Positions 1 through 11,659 of a DNA stretch of 64,000 nt are shown here, piece after piece. The DNA comes from Monodelphis domestica. Its lineage: Eukaryota > Chordata > Mammalia > Didelphimorphia > Didelphidae. The translations under genes and the position numbers were made by a program. The stretch covers positions 83,350,930 through 83,414,929 of the forward strand of contig NC_077227.1 of assembly GCF_027887165.1 (NCBI RefSeq). The letters run 5' to 3'. The first letter of the stretch is position 1, and the number at the start of each line of letters is the position of its first letter. The notes under the pieces are model-generated. The model did no database searches and was not told the origin of the DNA. It worked only from the letters and a program-made list of their open reading frames with translations.

Positions 1-1049
1 CTACCTGCTGAGAATGCTGAAGAGTGGGAGACAAGTGCAGGAAAATTTCCCAATAACATTTAGGTAGTTAACATAAGAGTTTGTTTCTACCTGCCTTTGA
101 GGGACTTATGCCCAGCTCAGAAGTGGAAAGGATGGGCGCTTACACAGGCAAGGAGAGGATGGAGATGGGGGAGCATTGGTCTCTCTAGGAGGGTTTGCGT
201 TGAGTAGTTGCTTCTGCAGAGAAGGTAGGCTGTGCTCCATCTGGTCCTCTGGTTGCTTGATCACACGCCTCTTGGAGCCAAATCTTGCCACTATGCCTCT
301 TGCCATGACCCTGACTTTCTTTAGACCACAACTCTAGGTTCGAGATCCTTAATCCACGTAGAGCAGCCTTCTGGACTCCACATCATCTGCTCAAAAGCAA
401 AAGGAGCCCATCAATGAACCATAGCTCTCTCTGTCTTTAGATTCCAGTGGTTTCCTCTCCTTGGTCCACTCAGACCATGACTTCAGTTTCATCTTGTCCC
501 AGCATCATGCAGCCTTTGTATTTAGAATGGTTTGAAGGATCAGTTTCTGTTACTGTCAGGACTGTAAACGAGTAACTTCGGAGTGTAGGACCAACACAAA
601 AATGGGTTCAAATGTGGAGTAAGTAGACTGGGGTGGGAGGTAGGGTGGAAGGAGACCCTAGGACCGGACCCTGGGAGGCTGCTATTGAAACGTGAGGAAG
701 GGAAGCTCACCTAAGGGGAAGGAATCCTCCATTTGGGAACTTCTTATTTTAAGAAATTCTTGCTAACTGGGTGGTGAGCTTAATTATACTGCCAAAGGAA
801 GGGCTCAAAATACTGAAAGCATCCTCCAGATTTCAAAGTATTGGCCAGAGTTCTGCTCCACACAATTCCAGCTTTGACCATGGCTTTTTCAAGAGGAAGA
901 GCATCCAGGGTACCGACCCTCTCTCCAAGCATCTGACCCCGAGTCTGCCTCCTGGACCGCGTCACCGACTCACTGACGTTCTTGCCTTGGTTTGCAGCCT
1001 GACCTTTGCCATATAAAATTTTTATTTTTATATATATCTGTACGGCATG
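1..1049. other. Intergenic DNA, nothing recognised
   Basis: I see no conserved protein, RNA gene or clear repeat here. Short open frames are present on both strands but none resembles a known family or has splice signals that link it to a gene. This is presumably intergenic sequence beyond the 3' end of MARCHF5. Confidence 0.5.
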
Positions 1050-1145
1050 TTCTCCATTAGTCTGTGAGCTCCCTGAGGGCAGAGATCATTGTCTCCCCAG
1101 CACTTAGTACAATATCTAATACATAATAAATGCAAAAAAAATGCT
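1050..1145 (+). repeat. L2 LINE 3' end
   Basis: The text 'gtgagctccctgagggcaga' followed by 'cccagcacttag' and an 'aataaatgc' end is the typical 3' terminus of an L2 element. It is diverged and short, as expected for an ancient mammalian LINE relic. Confidence 0.7.
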
Positions 1146-1460
1146 TGCCTACTGATAGTATGTTGGCTTCTGACTTCAACTGGAAACTGAACTAATTGTT
1201 CTTGGCAACCTGCTGTCCCTCTCCCCCAGCCACCTTGCTATCCCTACTCCTTAATATCCTCCCTAGTTGTCCCCCATTCTCCTCCTCCGACTCCTTTCTT
1301 CTGGGTTTCCTTCTGTGATACTCTGGCTTCATTGAATCGTATAGATCCTGGGATGCTGGATCCCTGGCTGCCTTTCTCCATATGGTCTACTTCCTTCCTT
1401 GAAATGTATATAGTTATTTCAGCATTTCCTCTGCATCTGCTTCCATCTTTCCCCTAGAGA

Positions 1461-1616
1461 ATATCTGGCTCAGTGGATTGAGAGCCCAGCCTGGAAACCA
1501 AAGGTCCTGGGTTCAAATCTGGTCTCAGAAACCTCTAGTGAGGTGACCCTGGGCAAGTCACTTAGCCTCCTTGCCTAGCCTATACCACTCTTCTGCCTTG
1601 GAAGCACTATATACTG
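1461..1616 (+). repeat. tRNA-derived SINE (SINE1/WSINE1 type)
   Basis: Shows the family blocks in order: 'ggctcagtggattgagag', 'gggttcaaatctgg' (B-box-like), 'ctgggcaagtcacttag' and 'ccactcttctgccttgg'. The 3' tail is shortened and diverged. It abuts an L1 fragment at its right edge. Confidence 0.8.
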
Positions 1617-2110
1617 CCTGTAGTTTAGTATCTTCTTTTGGCTCTGTTCACTTTATTCTGCATCAGTTCACGTAGATTTTCCTTGTCTGTATTCATCACA
1701 TTCATCATTCTTACAGCCAAGAAATAATTCCATTATATTTAAGTACAGTTTATTTAGCCATTCCCCAATTCATCAGCATCTATTTTGTTTCCAATTCTTT
1801 TCTATCACAAAAAGGGCTCCTATAAATAGTTCTTCTTATCAATGGATTCCTTGGGGTAGAAGCCCAAGAATGGAATCTCTGGTCAAAGGGGAAGTCCATT
1901 AAGGTCACTATTTGCATAATTCCTATTAGCTTTCCAAAATGGATGCACTCATTCATCATATCATTAACATCTTTTGTTTCTTTTTAAAGAAATGTTTTAG
2001 GGATGCTCTTTTTTTCCTGTTAGCATCACTATGCACAATCTCTCTGAAACTCCTTCCTGCATAAAAAGGAAAAGCCTTCCCTTGTTGATATAACAAATAC
2101 ACATATTAGC
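1617..2110 (-). repeat. L1 fragment (ORF2 3' end, antisense)
   Basis: Minus-strand match by eye to the C-terminal ORF2/3' region of marsupial L1: 'actttattctgcatcagttc', 'ttagccattccccaattcat' and 'ggggtagaagcccaa' occur in the family order. It is old and broken, with no open frame. Confidence 0.7.
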
Positions 2111-2213
2111 TGTGTGTGAAAATTCCCGTCTTATTCTCCAACTCTATTGCTTCATAGCCCAGAAGTGGGAAACAAGACTCAGGTTTTCTGGAATCACAAT
2201 TGGTCAGTTGTCA

Positions 2214-2345
2214 AGTCAACAAGCATATATTAATTACATATTATGTGCCAGACACTGTGATGAACACCAGAGATATAAATGCATGCCAAAAGACAATCCC
2301 TCCTCTTAAGAAGCTTATATTCTTATGGGAACAGACAACACACAG
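2214..2345 (+). repeat. Old interspersed repeat of the 'caagcatttattaag' type
   Basis: 'caacaagcatatattaatta', 'tgccagacactgtgatgaac' and 'cctcttaagaagcttatatt' follow a consensus that recurs in this window near 21.84, 33.1, 35.8, 51.15 and 62.85 kb. I know the pattern from mammalian genomes but cannot name its family with certainty. Confidence 0.5.
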
Positions 2346-2504
2346 AGGTGATCTTTTTTTTGAGATACAGTATAGCACTTGCAGTATAATATTGTGTTAA
2401 AGTAAATCATTTAGACAGACCACCTTTATAATATATACTTATATACATATTATTTAATTATATAATTATATTTATATAATATGTAATATTCTATTATGTT
2501 TATG

Positions 2505-3140
2505 TAACATAAGTTGTTGAAATATTCCTCAATTCATGAGAACCCACTTGTTTTCAAGTTCTTTGCTACAACAAAAAATGTTACCATAAATACTTTTGTG
2601 AATGTGATCTTTTCCCTCTGATCTCTTGGTGCATATGCATAGCAGTGGTATTGCTTAGTGAAAGGATATACAATCTAGTGACTTTTGGGGTAGAGTTATA
2701 AATTACTTTGCAAAATGGCTTGACCATTTTATAATTCCACTAATGTATTATTATATTAATTCAATGTCTTCTCACAACCCTTTCAATTTTCCTTTTCCTT
2801 TTTAGTAATATTTGCCAATATGGTGGGTGGGAGGTAAAACCTCAGATTTTTTTTATTATTATTTATCATCTTATTAGTTGGAATACTTTTTAATACAGTT
2901 GCTGAGAGCTTGCAATTTGTTCTGTTGAGAATTACCCATTCATATCCTTTGACCATTTATTTATTGGAAGAATCGCTCTTATTTTTACATATTTGTATTT
3001 ATTCCCTATATATGTTAGACCTTTGTCAGATAAATTTTCAGAAGAGGTTTTCTCCAGCTGTTTTCTTACTCATTCTTAACTGAAGTAATTTTTGTTCATG
3101 TAAAACTTTTCAATTTTATGTAATCAAAATTATCCCATTA
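2505..3140 (-). repeat. L1 fragment (ORF2 3' half, antisense)
   Basis: Contains 'catatcctttgaccatttat', 'ttagacctttgtcagataaa' and 'tgtaatcaaaattatccca', which appear in this order on the antisense of L1 ORF2 in marsupials and other mammals. Old and diverged. It may belong to the same insertion as the L1 piece ending near 2110, with the intervening repeat inserted between them. Confidence 0.7.
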
Positions 3141-3907
3141 TAAGTAACTTTTAAATGACACAGTTTACACTCAGAGTCCTTGTCTCTGTTCTTTAAAGTC
3201 TTTTCTCCTCTTTACTTCCAACAATCCAGTAGTATTAGCTCATCCTCAGCAAATCCGGTATTTGAATCAATCGGTTCTCCGAAAGCTAGACTGGTTTTAC
3301 ACACCCAGAGGAGTTTTGCTATGCTTCTCTGCCTCCCCTACTCCATGCCAAAAACCTGAAATGCTACCATTAGGATTTCATTAGAGTTCTAAAGCTTTTC
3401 TGTCTTCTAGGATCTCTGCTAAAATGCAAATACCCCTAGTTGTCCCATGGTCTTAAATTTTTATTAGCTGTAGCTTAGGAAAGATAATGATAACTACTGG
3501 TGTGAGGATGGGGTCCCAGGACAGAGAAGGATACCAAGAGCTGGGACATACCATAAAGGAGGTAGGACAAGGATTGCCTCTGCCACAGTTTGGCAGAGGG
3601 TTGGTCTTGGCTTTGTCCTCTTGGCTTTTGATCCCAGAGAGCCCTCCCAGAGATGGCATTTTATCAAGACAAGGGCCAGATTTTTAAAAAATGAAACCAA
3701 AATAACTACCTTTCTTCTCTGAAATTTCAATTGCTCCAGCCACTTTTGTTTCTTAGTTCTGCCATATTGGAATTGGCAATGACCAAGGTTCCATCACTGT
3801 GTTGTCTACCAACGCATAATTTGATTCAATGCCTTATAAAATCTTAATAGAGTACATGCTCTCACGGCTGGATACTAAATTACAGCTGCTCCTGCAAAAG
3901 GACACTA
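3141..3907. other. Intergenic DNA, nothing recognised
   Basis: No repeat family, gene or RNA that I can name. Overlapping open frames near 3450-3730 on both strands have no recognisable domain and no supporting signals. Confidence 0.4.
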
Positions 3908-4017
3908 TGAGAGGGAGGTGTTGAGAGAAAGAGAAGAGAAACAGAAAAAGAGAGAGAAAGAAAGAAAGAGAAGGGGAGAGAGGGAGAGAAGGGGGGAGAG
4001 AGGAGAGGAGAGAAAGA
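3908..4017 (+). repeat. GA-rich low-complexity tract
   Basis: About 110 bases made almost only of purines (gaga, gaaa and ggga blocks) on the plus strand. This is an imperfect microsatellite and could adopt non-B structure. It ends next to an RTE-tailed SINE. Confidence 0.9.
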
Positions 4018-4087
4018 TTTTCAGACCTTGGTTTAAAATTAACTTATTGGCTAGAAAGTTGTAGAAATGAAGATGGCCATTCTTAGC

Positions 4088-4339
4088 CCTGGGAAGCCAA
4101 CTGGTGCAGTGGCTTGAGAAGCACCAAGCCTAGATTCAGGAAGACCTAAGTTCAAATTTGTCCTCAGATGGTTATTACCTATGTAATCCTGAACAACTTG
4201 CTTAACCTTCTTTGTCTGAGTTTCCTCATCTGTCAAATGAGCTGGAGAAGGAAATGGCAAACCATTTTACTCTCTTTACTGAAAACCAAACCAAACGGAG
4301 TTTCAGAGAGTCAGACATGACTAAAGCAACCGAACAATA
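4088..4339 (+). repeat. SINE with RTE-like 3' tail (MAR1-like)
   Basis: A tRNA-like head ('tggtgcagtggcttgaga', 'aagttcaaatttgtcctcag') is followed by 'gagctggagaaggaaatggc' and a tail 'agagtcagacatgactaaag'. That tail resembles the 3' ends of RTE LINEs, which suggests RTE mobilisation. A 9-base target duplication 'attcttagc' flanks it (4079-4087 and 4340-4348). A second copy lies near 62353-62589. Confidence 0.85.
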
Positions 4340-4714
4340 ATTCTTAGCATCTGACCGAGGTCAAAGCCACAGTTAACAGTAAAGGTCACTCACTGCTCTT
4401 CTTAGAGATGGCAGTCATCAGACCAGCAATTGTACATTTAGAGAAGTCATCTCTTGGAAATACACTACAACCTGGTATTTCCCAATTCAGGGATAATGGG
4501 CATGGATCAGATCCAAGGTTCCTAAAACTGAAAAAAAAAAATCTGGGTTTCTACATTGCTACTATGCTCCTTGTTTTCCCCCAATTTACAAATAAGTTTA
4601 CAAATAAGCCAAAAAGTTAGCTGTTTCCTGATGGATTTACAAAATCCATTAACCATTTTTCTGAAATAGAACCCCCAAGTCTTCATTTATGTTCCATGAT
4701 TTGGACCATTTTTT

Positions 4715-5115
4715 TTAATATAGTAGAATTTTTCATTTTTATTGTTGATAGCTTGGATTTCTCCTTTTGAAAACTGCCCACCCACATCATTGGCCTTTTA
4801 CTTCCTGGAGAATGGCTCTTACTCTTATAAGTTTGAAATAGATCCTTATAATCTTAGATATGAAAAGTTTTGCAGAGAAACTACCTATGAAGACTTTTCC
4901 CCCCTTACCTGTTTCCCTTGTAATTTTTATTATGTTAGTCTTGTTTGTGCCAGATCTTTTAAGTTTTATATAATCAAAATTGTCCATTGTGTCCATGTGT
5001 ACTTCCTCCACCCATATATCTGAAAGATAATTTCTTCCTTGCTCCAGATTTAGCACTTTCAAAGCAATATAATCATTGCCTTTGAGATTCACCTCCAATA
5101 TACTTAGCATTGAGG
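4715..5115 (-). repeat. L1 ORF2 C-terminal fragment
   Basis: The minus strand at 4787-5110 is open for 107 codons and reads like L1 ORF2 just before its C-terminus: 'MDNFDYIKLKRSGTNKTNII' corresponds to the 'YIKLKSFCTNKTNVTKI' stretch of the L1 copy at 58.5-59.9 kb. There is no start, no stop in the family position and no upstream RT domain, so this is a dead 5'-truncated LINE relic. Confidence 0.8.
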
Positions 5116-5203
5116 TCTTAGCCTTGTACTCTGATCCTGCCAGTGGTCTCCTCTCTCCCTTACTCCCTCTCTCTCATCACTCTCTCAAGTAATGAGCTTT
5201 TTC

Positions 5204-5393
5204 TTTTTTTAATCCTTACCTTCTGTCTTAGAATCAACACTGCGTATTAGTTCCAAGGCAGAAGGACTAGGCAATGGGAGTTAAATGGCTTGCCCAAGGT
5301 CACAAAGCTAGGAAATGTTGGAGGTCAAATTTGAACCCAGGATCCCCCATCTCTGGGCTTGGCTCTCAATCCACTGAGCCACCTAACTGTCCC
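5204..5393 (-). repeat. SINE1/WSINE1-type SINE
   Basis: Antisense copy: 'ccttaccttctgtcttagaa', 'aaatttgaacccaggatccc', 'ctcaatccactgagccacct'. The oligo-T at the left end is its A-tail. Flanked by an imperfect target duplication, agtaatgagctttttc (5188-5203) and agtaatgtgcttttttc (5394-5410). Confidence 0.9.
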
Positions 5394-5410
5394 AGTAATG
5401 TGCTTTTTTC

Positions 5411-6084
5411 TAACACCAGTCTTTCTGATGTTTACTTCTATGTATTCTTAGATAAAAGAAATCTTTCTCTCTACTTTTTTTGCTCCTTCCCAACTCTTCC
5501 ATGTTTTCTGTTTACTTGTGGACTTATGCCCCAGAGAACTTTGCCGTCATACTGGGTGGGTCCCCTGCAGAAAATTTATGGGAGGATCTGGGCATGAGTA
5601 ACATAGGTTCAGAAGGAGGGGATGGGCAATGATCAGCAGTACAAGGAGGGAAGGCTCAACCACATTAGCCACACTACCAGACTTTTCAGCAACCGAGTAC
5701 CAATTTTTTACAAAGCCAGGTTTTCTTATGTAATAATAACTATTAGTTCTTTAATTCAGCATCATTGTAGACATTAGTAGACTAAATTAGTTGGGTTGAA
5801 ATTACTTTGGGATCTCAGATTGTCAACACTTCACTGAGAGAGATCAGCTGAATCAAGGGAATAGTGTGGTTTGCTGTCAGGAATTGGGAAAGGGGAAGGA
5901 GAAACAAAGGTCATTTTGGAGCAAAGGCACTTCAGGGTTTGGGGGGGCTGCAAGGCGGGGGCTTTGGATAGTCAAAAATTCTGTCTTTCCCTTATTTTTC
6001 TCCATGAAGCAATTGACCTAAACAAACTAAAATTCCTAACAGCACTTATGGTTAAAATGACCTCAAAAGACTGATTTTGGGGTT
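5411..6084. other. Intergenic DNA, nothing recognised
   Basis: No repeat or gene recognised. Open frames are short and lack domain similarity. Confidence 0.35.
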
Positions 6085-6560
6085 TGAATATGATTTTATT
6101 GATTATATCAGGTTTATTGTATAGATTAAGAATTCATATCCAAAATACTCCAAGTATTATATTTAATAAGATTTATTAAATGATAATGAAGCAAAAAGGA
6201 AAAATAAAAAGCTAGAGAAATAGAGAGTGCTCATCCAGACTTGCAGGGGGGAAAAAGAGAGAGGGAGGGGCAAAACAGCCAACTATACACACACATAATA
6301 AATGTAAATGTGAAGGCAAAAGGGAAAGGGATCCTGGGAGATGAAGTCCAAGGGTACAAGATTTTCTAATTACACAATTGGTTAAGCCAGCATCATAACC
6401 AATAAAGTGATAGAGGTCTCCTTGGCTCACTCACTACCAGGGGATGACCCAAGCTGCATCAGACAGTCTAAGAAATAGGTTTTTAGGAACTCATTATTCA
6501 GCCTCTTCCCTTGACCATCCCTAGACATTTAATTGGTGATAGCCAATTAAGAAGTGGTCC
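6085..6560 (-). mobile_element. Probable solo LTR relic (endogenous retrovirus-like)
   Basis: Read on the minus strand, this stretch has an LTR-like layout: a promoter-like region with 'cttcatctcccaggatccc', an AT-rich part with polyadenylation-type hexamers (aataaat, aataaa), then 'ataatacttggagtatttt' near the end. No gag, pol or env coding is visible nearby. Edges are uncertain and no target duplication was found. It is an old fossil, and the family assignment is tentative. Confidence 0.4.
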
Positions 6561-8480
6561 ATCTCTTTCTGCTCTTCCCAGTCTCCACAGGTAGACAAAT
6601 GTCACAGTCTGGAAAAGGACCCTTCTCCCCTTCATCTATTAATCTAATTCTGTTAAAAAGAAAGGCATTTCTTGGGATTTCCAAGGACAAAGAAAATGCA
6701 AAAAGCAGCAGACTAGATGATATCTCTGACCCAAATCCAAGAATACACAATAATTACCCCTAATATGTAGGAATGAATACAGTTTATGAAAATTAAATTC
6801 TCTCACAGCTCTGAATGATCCCAGAGCCCTGGGATTGCAAGCAACTGTACGTAGGGGTAGGAGAGAGGCCCTTGGGAGGAAGAAAGTAGGGTATGGAAAG
6901 GCAGCTGGGAAGGCACCAAAGACAAACCTCAATTACTTTGCAATATTGTGTGGCATGTGAACTCATCACAAATTACAATCCCATGGGGAAGAGGTTCTCA
7001 CAGCGTGGTCTATCAGCTCAAAACTATTTTCATAGTAATGCCAAGATGTTATTTGTGTGCTAAAACATTCCTTCCCCTCATAAGGCTGAATTTTCTTCAC
7101 ATCCTTCAACCAAAACAATAGATCACAATAGATTGAATGCAAAACCAGGTCTGAGAATCCAGCTATCTTTTATTAAGCCAGACATTTAAGAGATTTGTAA
7201 AAAAAAAAAACAAAAAGTAAAACAGTGCCACTCCTCATTAGATTTTTCTTATTTTGGAAAAGTTATTTTCATTAAAATGAACAATTTACATTGATATGTA
7301 ATGGGGTTGTTATTTTTAAATGAATGAGCGAAAACATTTTTTAAAAATGTATGTTTTCTAATATGACAAAAATTGATAAATATGACCCATGTAAACAAAA
7401 CCTCTTTGGAGGTACTCAATAATTTTTAAGAGTGTAAAGGGGTTCAGAGGCTAAAAAGTTTGAGAAGAGTGGCTTAAGAACAATGCATTTCAGATCCATG
7501 GCCAAGCACCCAAGGAAATGCTTAAAGGACAAGGAAAACATACTAATAGATCTAAGGAGAAAACAGAAGACCACCTGCCCCTACTGCCACTCCACCCTGC
7601 TGGACAATATTTTGATGAAATGCTCGCTGCTTCCTGTCCTCTTTCTTGAAGATGGTGCTAGCTTCCAAATGGTAGCATGCCTTTCTCAAATATCTTGGCT
7701 GTAGGCAATTCCAATGTGGGCAGGAGGCTGATGCTCCTCCCTGTTCCTCTCATGCCTACAGCCCACCTGTGCTATTTTCTATGTTGAACCTGCAATTTTG
7801 GTCCCTCTCTCATTTTTATTTCTCCATTGGGGTATGGGTGACCACTCGTCTTGCTGAATACCTCAGAACTGGAAACAGAATGTAATAACACAAGGGATGT
7901 TCATAAATAATGTTCATAGATTTTTCCTTGTCTGGCCATGGCCAGATTTCGTTAAAGCTTGGCCAGAGTTGCTGTTTCAAATAGAACTATTTCTCCTTTT
8001 CCTGTGGACCAAAGAAGAGTAAGAAACAATGAGTAAGGCCTTTTGTCCTACTCTCCCTTGATCTCCAGTGCTGTCAAACTGTGCCCTGCACACAAAGGTA
8101 GGCTGAGTGGGGAAGAGTTCTGCACCCTGGCATCTGGACCGGCTTTGTTCTCCATCTGTCTTGCCAGAACTATTGGCGCTTTTTGTCTCCTGACACCGAC
8201 TTCAGGCTCTAGTCATTTTCTAAGAATAGGATATGATTATGGAAATGCCCTTATTCAGTGGCTTTTTCTACCCCCAGACATTGGCTTTCTGGCACTGCCT
8301 TGCTGGGCAACTCTGGAGCAGTCATTTTGTTTCCCCTTCTGGAAAATGAGAGTAATAACATTTACACTACCTATCTTGTAGGGTCGTTGGGAGAAAAATG
8401 CTTTGACAACCTCAGAATGCCATGAAAATGCTTTTATTATTCCCAGACTAGCAGTGGGCCAAGATGTGTCATAAAGAAGA
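6561..8480. other. Intergenic DNA, nothing recognised
   Basis: I see no named repeat or gene. The strand-overlapping open frames (for example near 6550-6930 and 8043-8381) lack any family resemblance. Confidence 0.35.
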
Positions 8481-8516
<36 letters not shown>

Positions 8517-8527
8517 TGTATGTATAT
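8481..8527 (+). repeat. (TATG)n microsatellite
   Basis: About nine tandem 'tatg' units preceded by a short (TA)n run. The repeat is nearly pure and therefore likely length-polymorphic. Confidence 0.95.
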
Positions 8528-8696
8528 GCACATATAGAAACATAAATCTATATGTTGATATATACATAGACATTTAGATCAAGATATATTTAGATTTGGG
8601 GATATGGATTTTTGATTCACTGACATATTGGCACTGACACATTGGCAATAATTACATGAAATTTTGGCTACACCATCTAAAATGAAAACAAAAACA

Positions 8697-8965
8697 AGTA
8701 GTTAGATGGTTTAGGGGTAGTCAGGAAAATGTGAACTCAAATCTAGTCTCAGACATTTATTAACTGTTTTACTCAAATTATTTAATCTTTGCTTCAGTTT
8801 CCTCATCTGTAAAATGGGGATAATAATAGCACTGGCAGGTCCAAGGGTAATGGTGAAGATAAAATGATATAGTATTTATTATGAGGATAAAATGAGATGA
8901 TAAATTATTCTGTAAGCCTTAAAGCACTATATAAATGCTAGTTGTTTTACTATTGTTATTACTGA
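8697..8965 (+). repeat. MIR-type SINE
   Basis: Contains the MIR core and tail layout: 'tttcctcatctgtaaaatgg', 'ggataataatagcac', 'aggataaaatgagatgataa' and 'gcactatataaatgctagtt'. Nearly full length and ancient. Confidence 0.85.
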
Positions 8966-9410
8966 GTAGTGGGGTTGAATCAGGGAAGGTTTCCTGGAAG
9001 AGGTAAAATTTGAGTTGGGCTTTAAAGGAGAAGTAAGGGGTTCAATAGATAAAAAGGGGAAGGAAGGCATTCCACATATAGGAACCAGCAAGACACAAAA
9101 ATGAGGAAGCACAGTTGGATGTTCGGAGTACTGAGATTTGCCCTGTTTGGCTGGAGTCTCATGGGTAGAATACAATAATATGACTTCGGGTCTTTAAAGA
9201 AAGTAGTTCCAATTCTAGTTGCAGAAGTTGTTGCACACCAGAGAAGAGTTTGCATTTTACTTAGACCAAAAAGGCGTGATGTAAGAAAGATTATTTTGCT
9301 AGCAGTATAAAAGATAGGTTTGAGAGAGAAGAGAGTGGAGGTTATAAGATCATTCAGGAAGGTTCTATGGGCAGGTAGCAATGAAGGACTCTTACTAGGG
9401 TGATGGTAAT
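8966..9410 (+). repeat. Old unnamed long repeat, part 1
   Basis: 'ggaaggtttcctggaagagg', 'gggctttaaaggagaagtaa' and later 'ttgcattttacttagaccaa' follow a long mammalian repeat that recurs in this window at 21.97-22.48, 25.39-26.22 and 57.27-57.80 kb. I recognise the pattern but cannot name the class safely. Confidence 0.5.
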
Positions 9411-9644
9411 AATAATAATTGTTAACAGTAATGATAAAGTGTTACCGTTTGTAAAAAATATGTTAGCTCATTAGATCCTCAGAACAACCCTGGAAGCTAG
9501 GTGATCAACATTTTACAGGTGAGGAAACTGAGGCAGAAAGAAATGAAGTGACTTGTGCAGTGTCACTCAGCTAGGGTGTGTCTAAGGTGGGATATGAACT
9601 TAAATCGTCTAGATTCCAAGTCCTACAATTCCAGTCCTAGCCAC
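9411..9644 (-). repeat. MIR-type SINE (antisense)
   Basis: 'caggtgaggaaactgaggca', 'gaagtgacttgtgcagtgtc' and 'ctcattagatcctcagaaca' are antisense MIR text. It appears to interrupt the long repeat at 8966-9965. Confidence 0.8.
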
Positions 9645-9965
9645 CAGAGGGAACCTAGAGGAGAAACCAATTCAAGAGTGTGGAAATTAGAGGGTAACTG
9701 GATAAAAGAAGGGAGGGCCAAGGAAGAGTCAGAGATAATCCCAAAGTCAGAAATATGGGAAACAAGTGAATGAGTGACTTCACGAATGGAAATCACGAAA
9801 CCAGAAGGAAAAGTAAGTCTGTCACTGAGTTCGGTGTGTGTGTGTGGAGAATCCAGGGAGCTTCAAATACAGGCTAGAGCCCTAAGAGAGCTCAGTTCTG
9901 AAAACCAAAGAAGCAGGAGTCAAACACATGGAAGTAAATGAAATTGTGAAGGGTGAATGAATGAA
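9645..9965 (+). repeat. Old unnamed long repeat, part 2
   Basis: Probable continuation of the long repeat at 8966-9410 beyond the inserted MIR. It is purine-rich ('gagagtcagagataatccca'-like text) and closes with a short (GAAT)n run. Assignment rests on orientation and position more than on a clear match. Confidence 0.35.
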
Positions 9966-10124
9966 TGAATAAATAAAAGCTTATTAATAAACATTTAATA
10001 GAAGGGGGGAAAGTCCCTGTTCTCAAAAACTCATAGTACAATGAGGGAAGACAAGAAATATGGAACAGTTCAGCTGCCCAGTGGATGGAAAAGGCAAGAA
10101 GTCCTAAAAGTTCAGCTACAGGGC

Positions 10125-10275
10125 AGATGGCAGGGCTTTGGAGTCCTTAGGGTGTCACAACCTCTGTCTGCCTCCATTTCCTCAACTGTAAAATGGGGAT
10201 AAATCATAGCTCCTACCTCATAGGGTTACTGTGATGTATTTGTAAAGTACTTAACAAAGGATTTAATACACACTT
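10125..10275 (+). repeat. MIR-type SINE fragment
   Basis: 'ccatttcctcaactgtaaaa', 'tacctcatagggttactgtg' and 'ttgtaaagtacttaacaaag' are MIR core and 3' segments. Confidence 0.8.
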
Positions 10276-11149
10276 ATTCCTTTCTCTCTGGTTGGGGTAC
10301 ATTGGGTGGGAAGGAGACAGTAAGCCCAAGTGTTGGAATAGAGCGGGCATTCTGGGTTCCCTTTGGTGGGGGTGTCAGGCCAGAAGGGGAAAAGAGCGAG
10401 ATGACTTTGACAGGAAGGTTGGGGGCGGGCTCTGGGGTAAGGACTGGCCACATCAAGAAGACAAGAAGAGCAAAAGAGATGGACGGATAATTAGGAAGCA
10501 GAAGAGTAAGGTATCTCTGGAAACCAAGGAGAGACTACAGAAATAGGAATAAGGAGAAACCTGGAGGGTAATTAGATCTAATCAGGCTTTCTCTTTGAAG
10601 ATCTACCTTCTGTTTATTCCTGACTCCTTAGGGAAGGCAGACATATGCTCACTGCTAATTAAAGGTAGCCCCACAGATGCCTGGACTAAGCCTGCCCTCC
10701 AAAATCCATTGAGCCTCAGTCAGGAGCCCCAAATCTCCAGTACAGTGAAGGGTGTGGTAGTCATGTCATGCACTTGGCCATGGCTACTAGCCACAATGGG
10801 TAGACAAAAGGGTTGATCATCTGATTTCAAGCAAGTATGGAAGACAAGAAGAAAGTGAAGAGTGGGCTCTGGTTGGGCTATTTAGAGTACTATTCTCTCT
10901 TTTCTCCTCATGCCCTCTTCTGGTAATCCATGATCTTTCTTGGTCTCATTGTGACCGGGTTTGCCCATTGGTTAATCACAACCCTCCCCTTTCCCCCTCC
11001 CCCCCCCCGCCCCCTCCATTGCACTGGGGAAAAGAACAAATTCCTTGTAGTACATATACCTAGAGGCAAACCAAATCCCTCACAGGCTATTTTAAAATTT
11101 TTACATTTACATTTTGTTCTATGCTGATCCCCAGTCATCTCTCTGCCTG
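10276..11149. other. Intergenic DNA with a C-rich tract
   Basis: No gene or named repeat recognised. A cytosine-rich run lies at 10984-11020 (ccccctcc and polyC blocks). Open frames over 10263-11138 on both strands have no recognisable product. Confidence 0.4.
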
Positions 11150-11457
11150 AAAGTGCATTGGTCTTCAGGAATCATGGATGGCCATTGTGTTGGTCAGAGT
11201 TCTTACAGCTTTCAAAGTCATTTGTATTGACAATGTTGTGATCGTATAAATTGTTCTGCATCTGTTCATTTCATTCTTCATTGGCTTCTCAAGTTCATTT
11301 TTATAATATTGATGCAGTAAAATTTCATTAAAGTTTGTTTGTTTCACTCTGCATAAGTTATACAAGTCTGGCCATGTCTCTGAAATAATCTATTTTTTCA
11401 CTTCTTATTTGACTTATCAAGCTCCCTATAGCAACCCTTTTCCATTTTAGATTCATT
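11150..11457 (-). repeat. L1 3' region fragment (antisense)
   Basis: 'attgttctgcatctgttcat', 'aaattgttctgc' and 'cactctgcataagttataca' follow antisense L1 3' sequence, as in the copies at 28.4-28.9 and 45.5-45.9 kb. Diverged. Confidence 0.65.
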
Positions 11458-11650
11458 TCTCTCATGGATCAAGCCCTAGACTTGGAGTTAGAAAGACATG
11501 GGTTATAATCTCACCTCAGATACTTACTAAACTATGACTGTGGGCAAGTCACCTAACTTTTCTGAGCTTCTGTTAATTCATTTGTAAAATTAAGGGGATT
11601 TTTTTTCCCTTTAAGGTCCCTTTCAGCTTAGTTTATAATTATGAGAGAAC
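11458..11650 (+). repeat. MIR-type SINE
   Basis: 'gggcaagtcacctaactttt', 'gttaattcatttgtaaaatt' and 'aaggtccctttcagctta' give the MIR order. Diverged. Confidence 0.75.
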
Positions 11651-11659
11651 AGAAGACCT

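Noticed and set aside
8481-8527. CRISPR-like or satellite array
   Set aside because: It is a simple tetranucleotide microsatellite without spacers.
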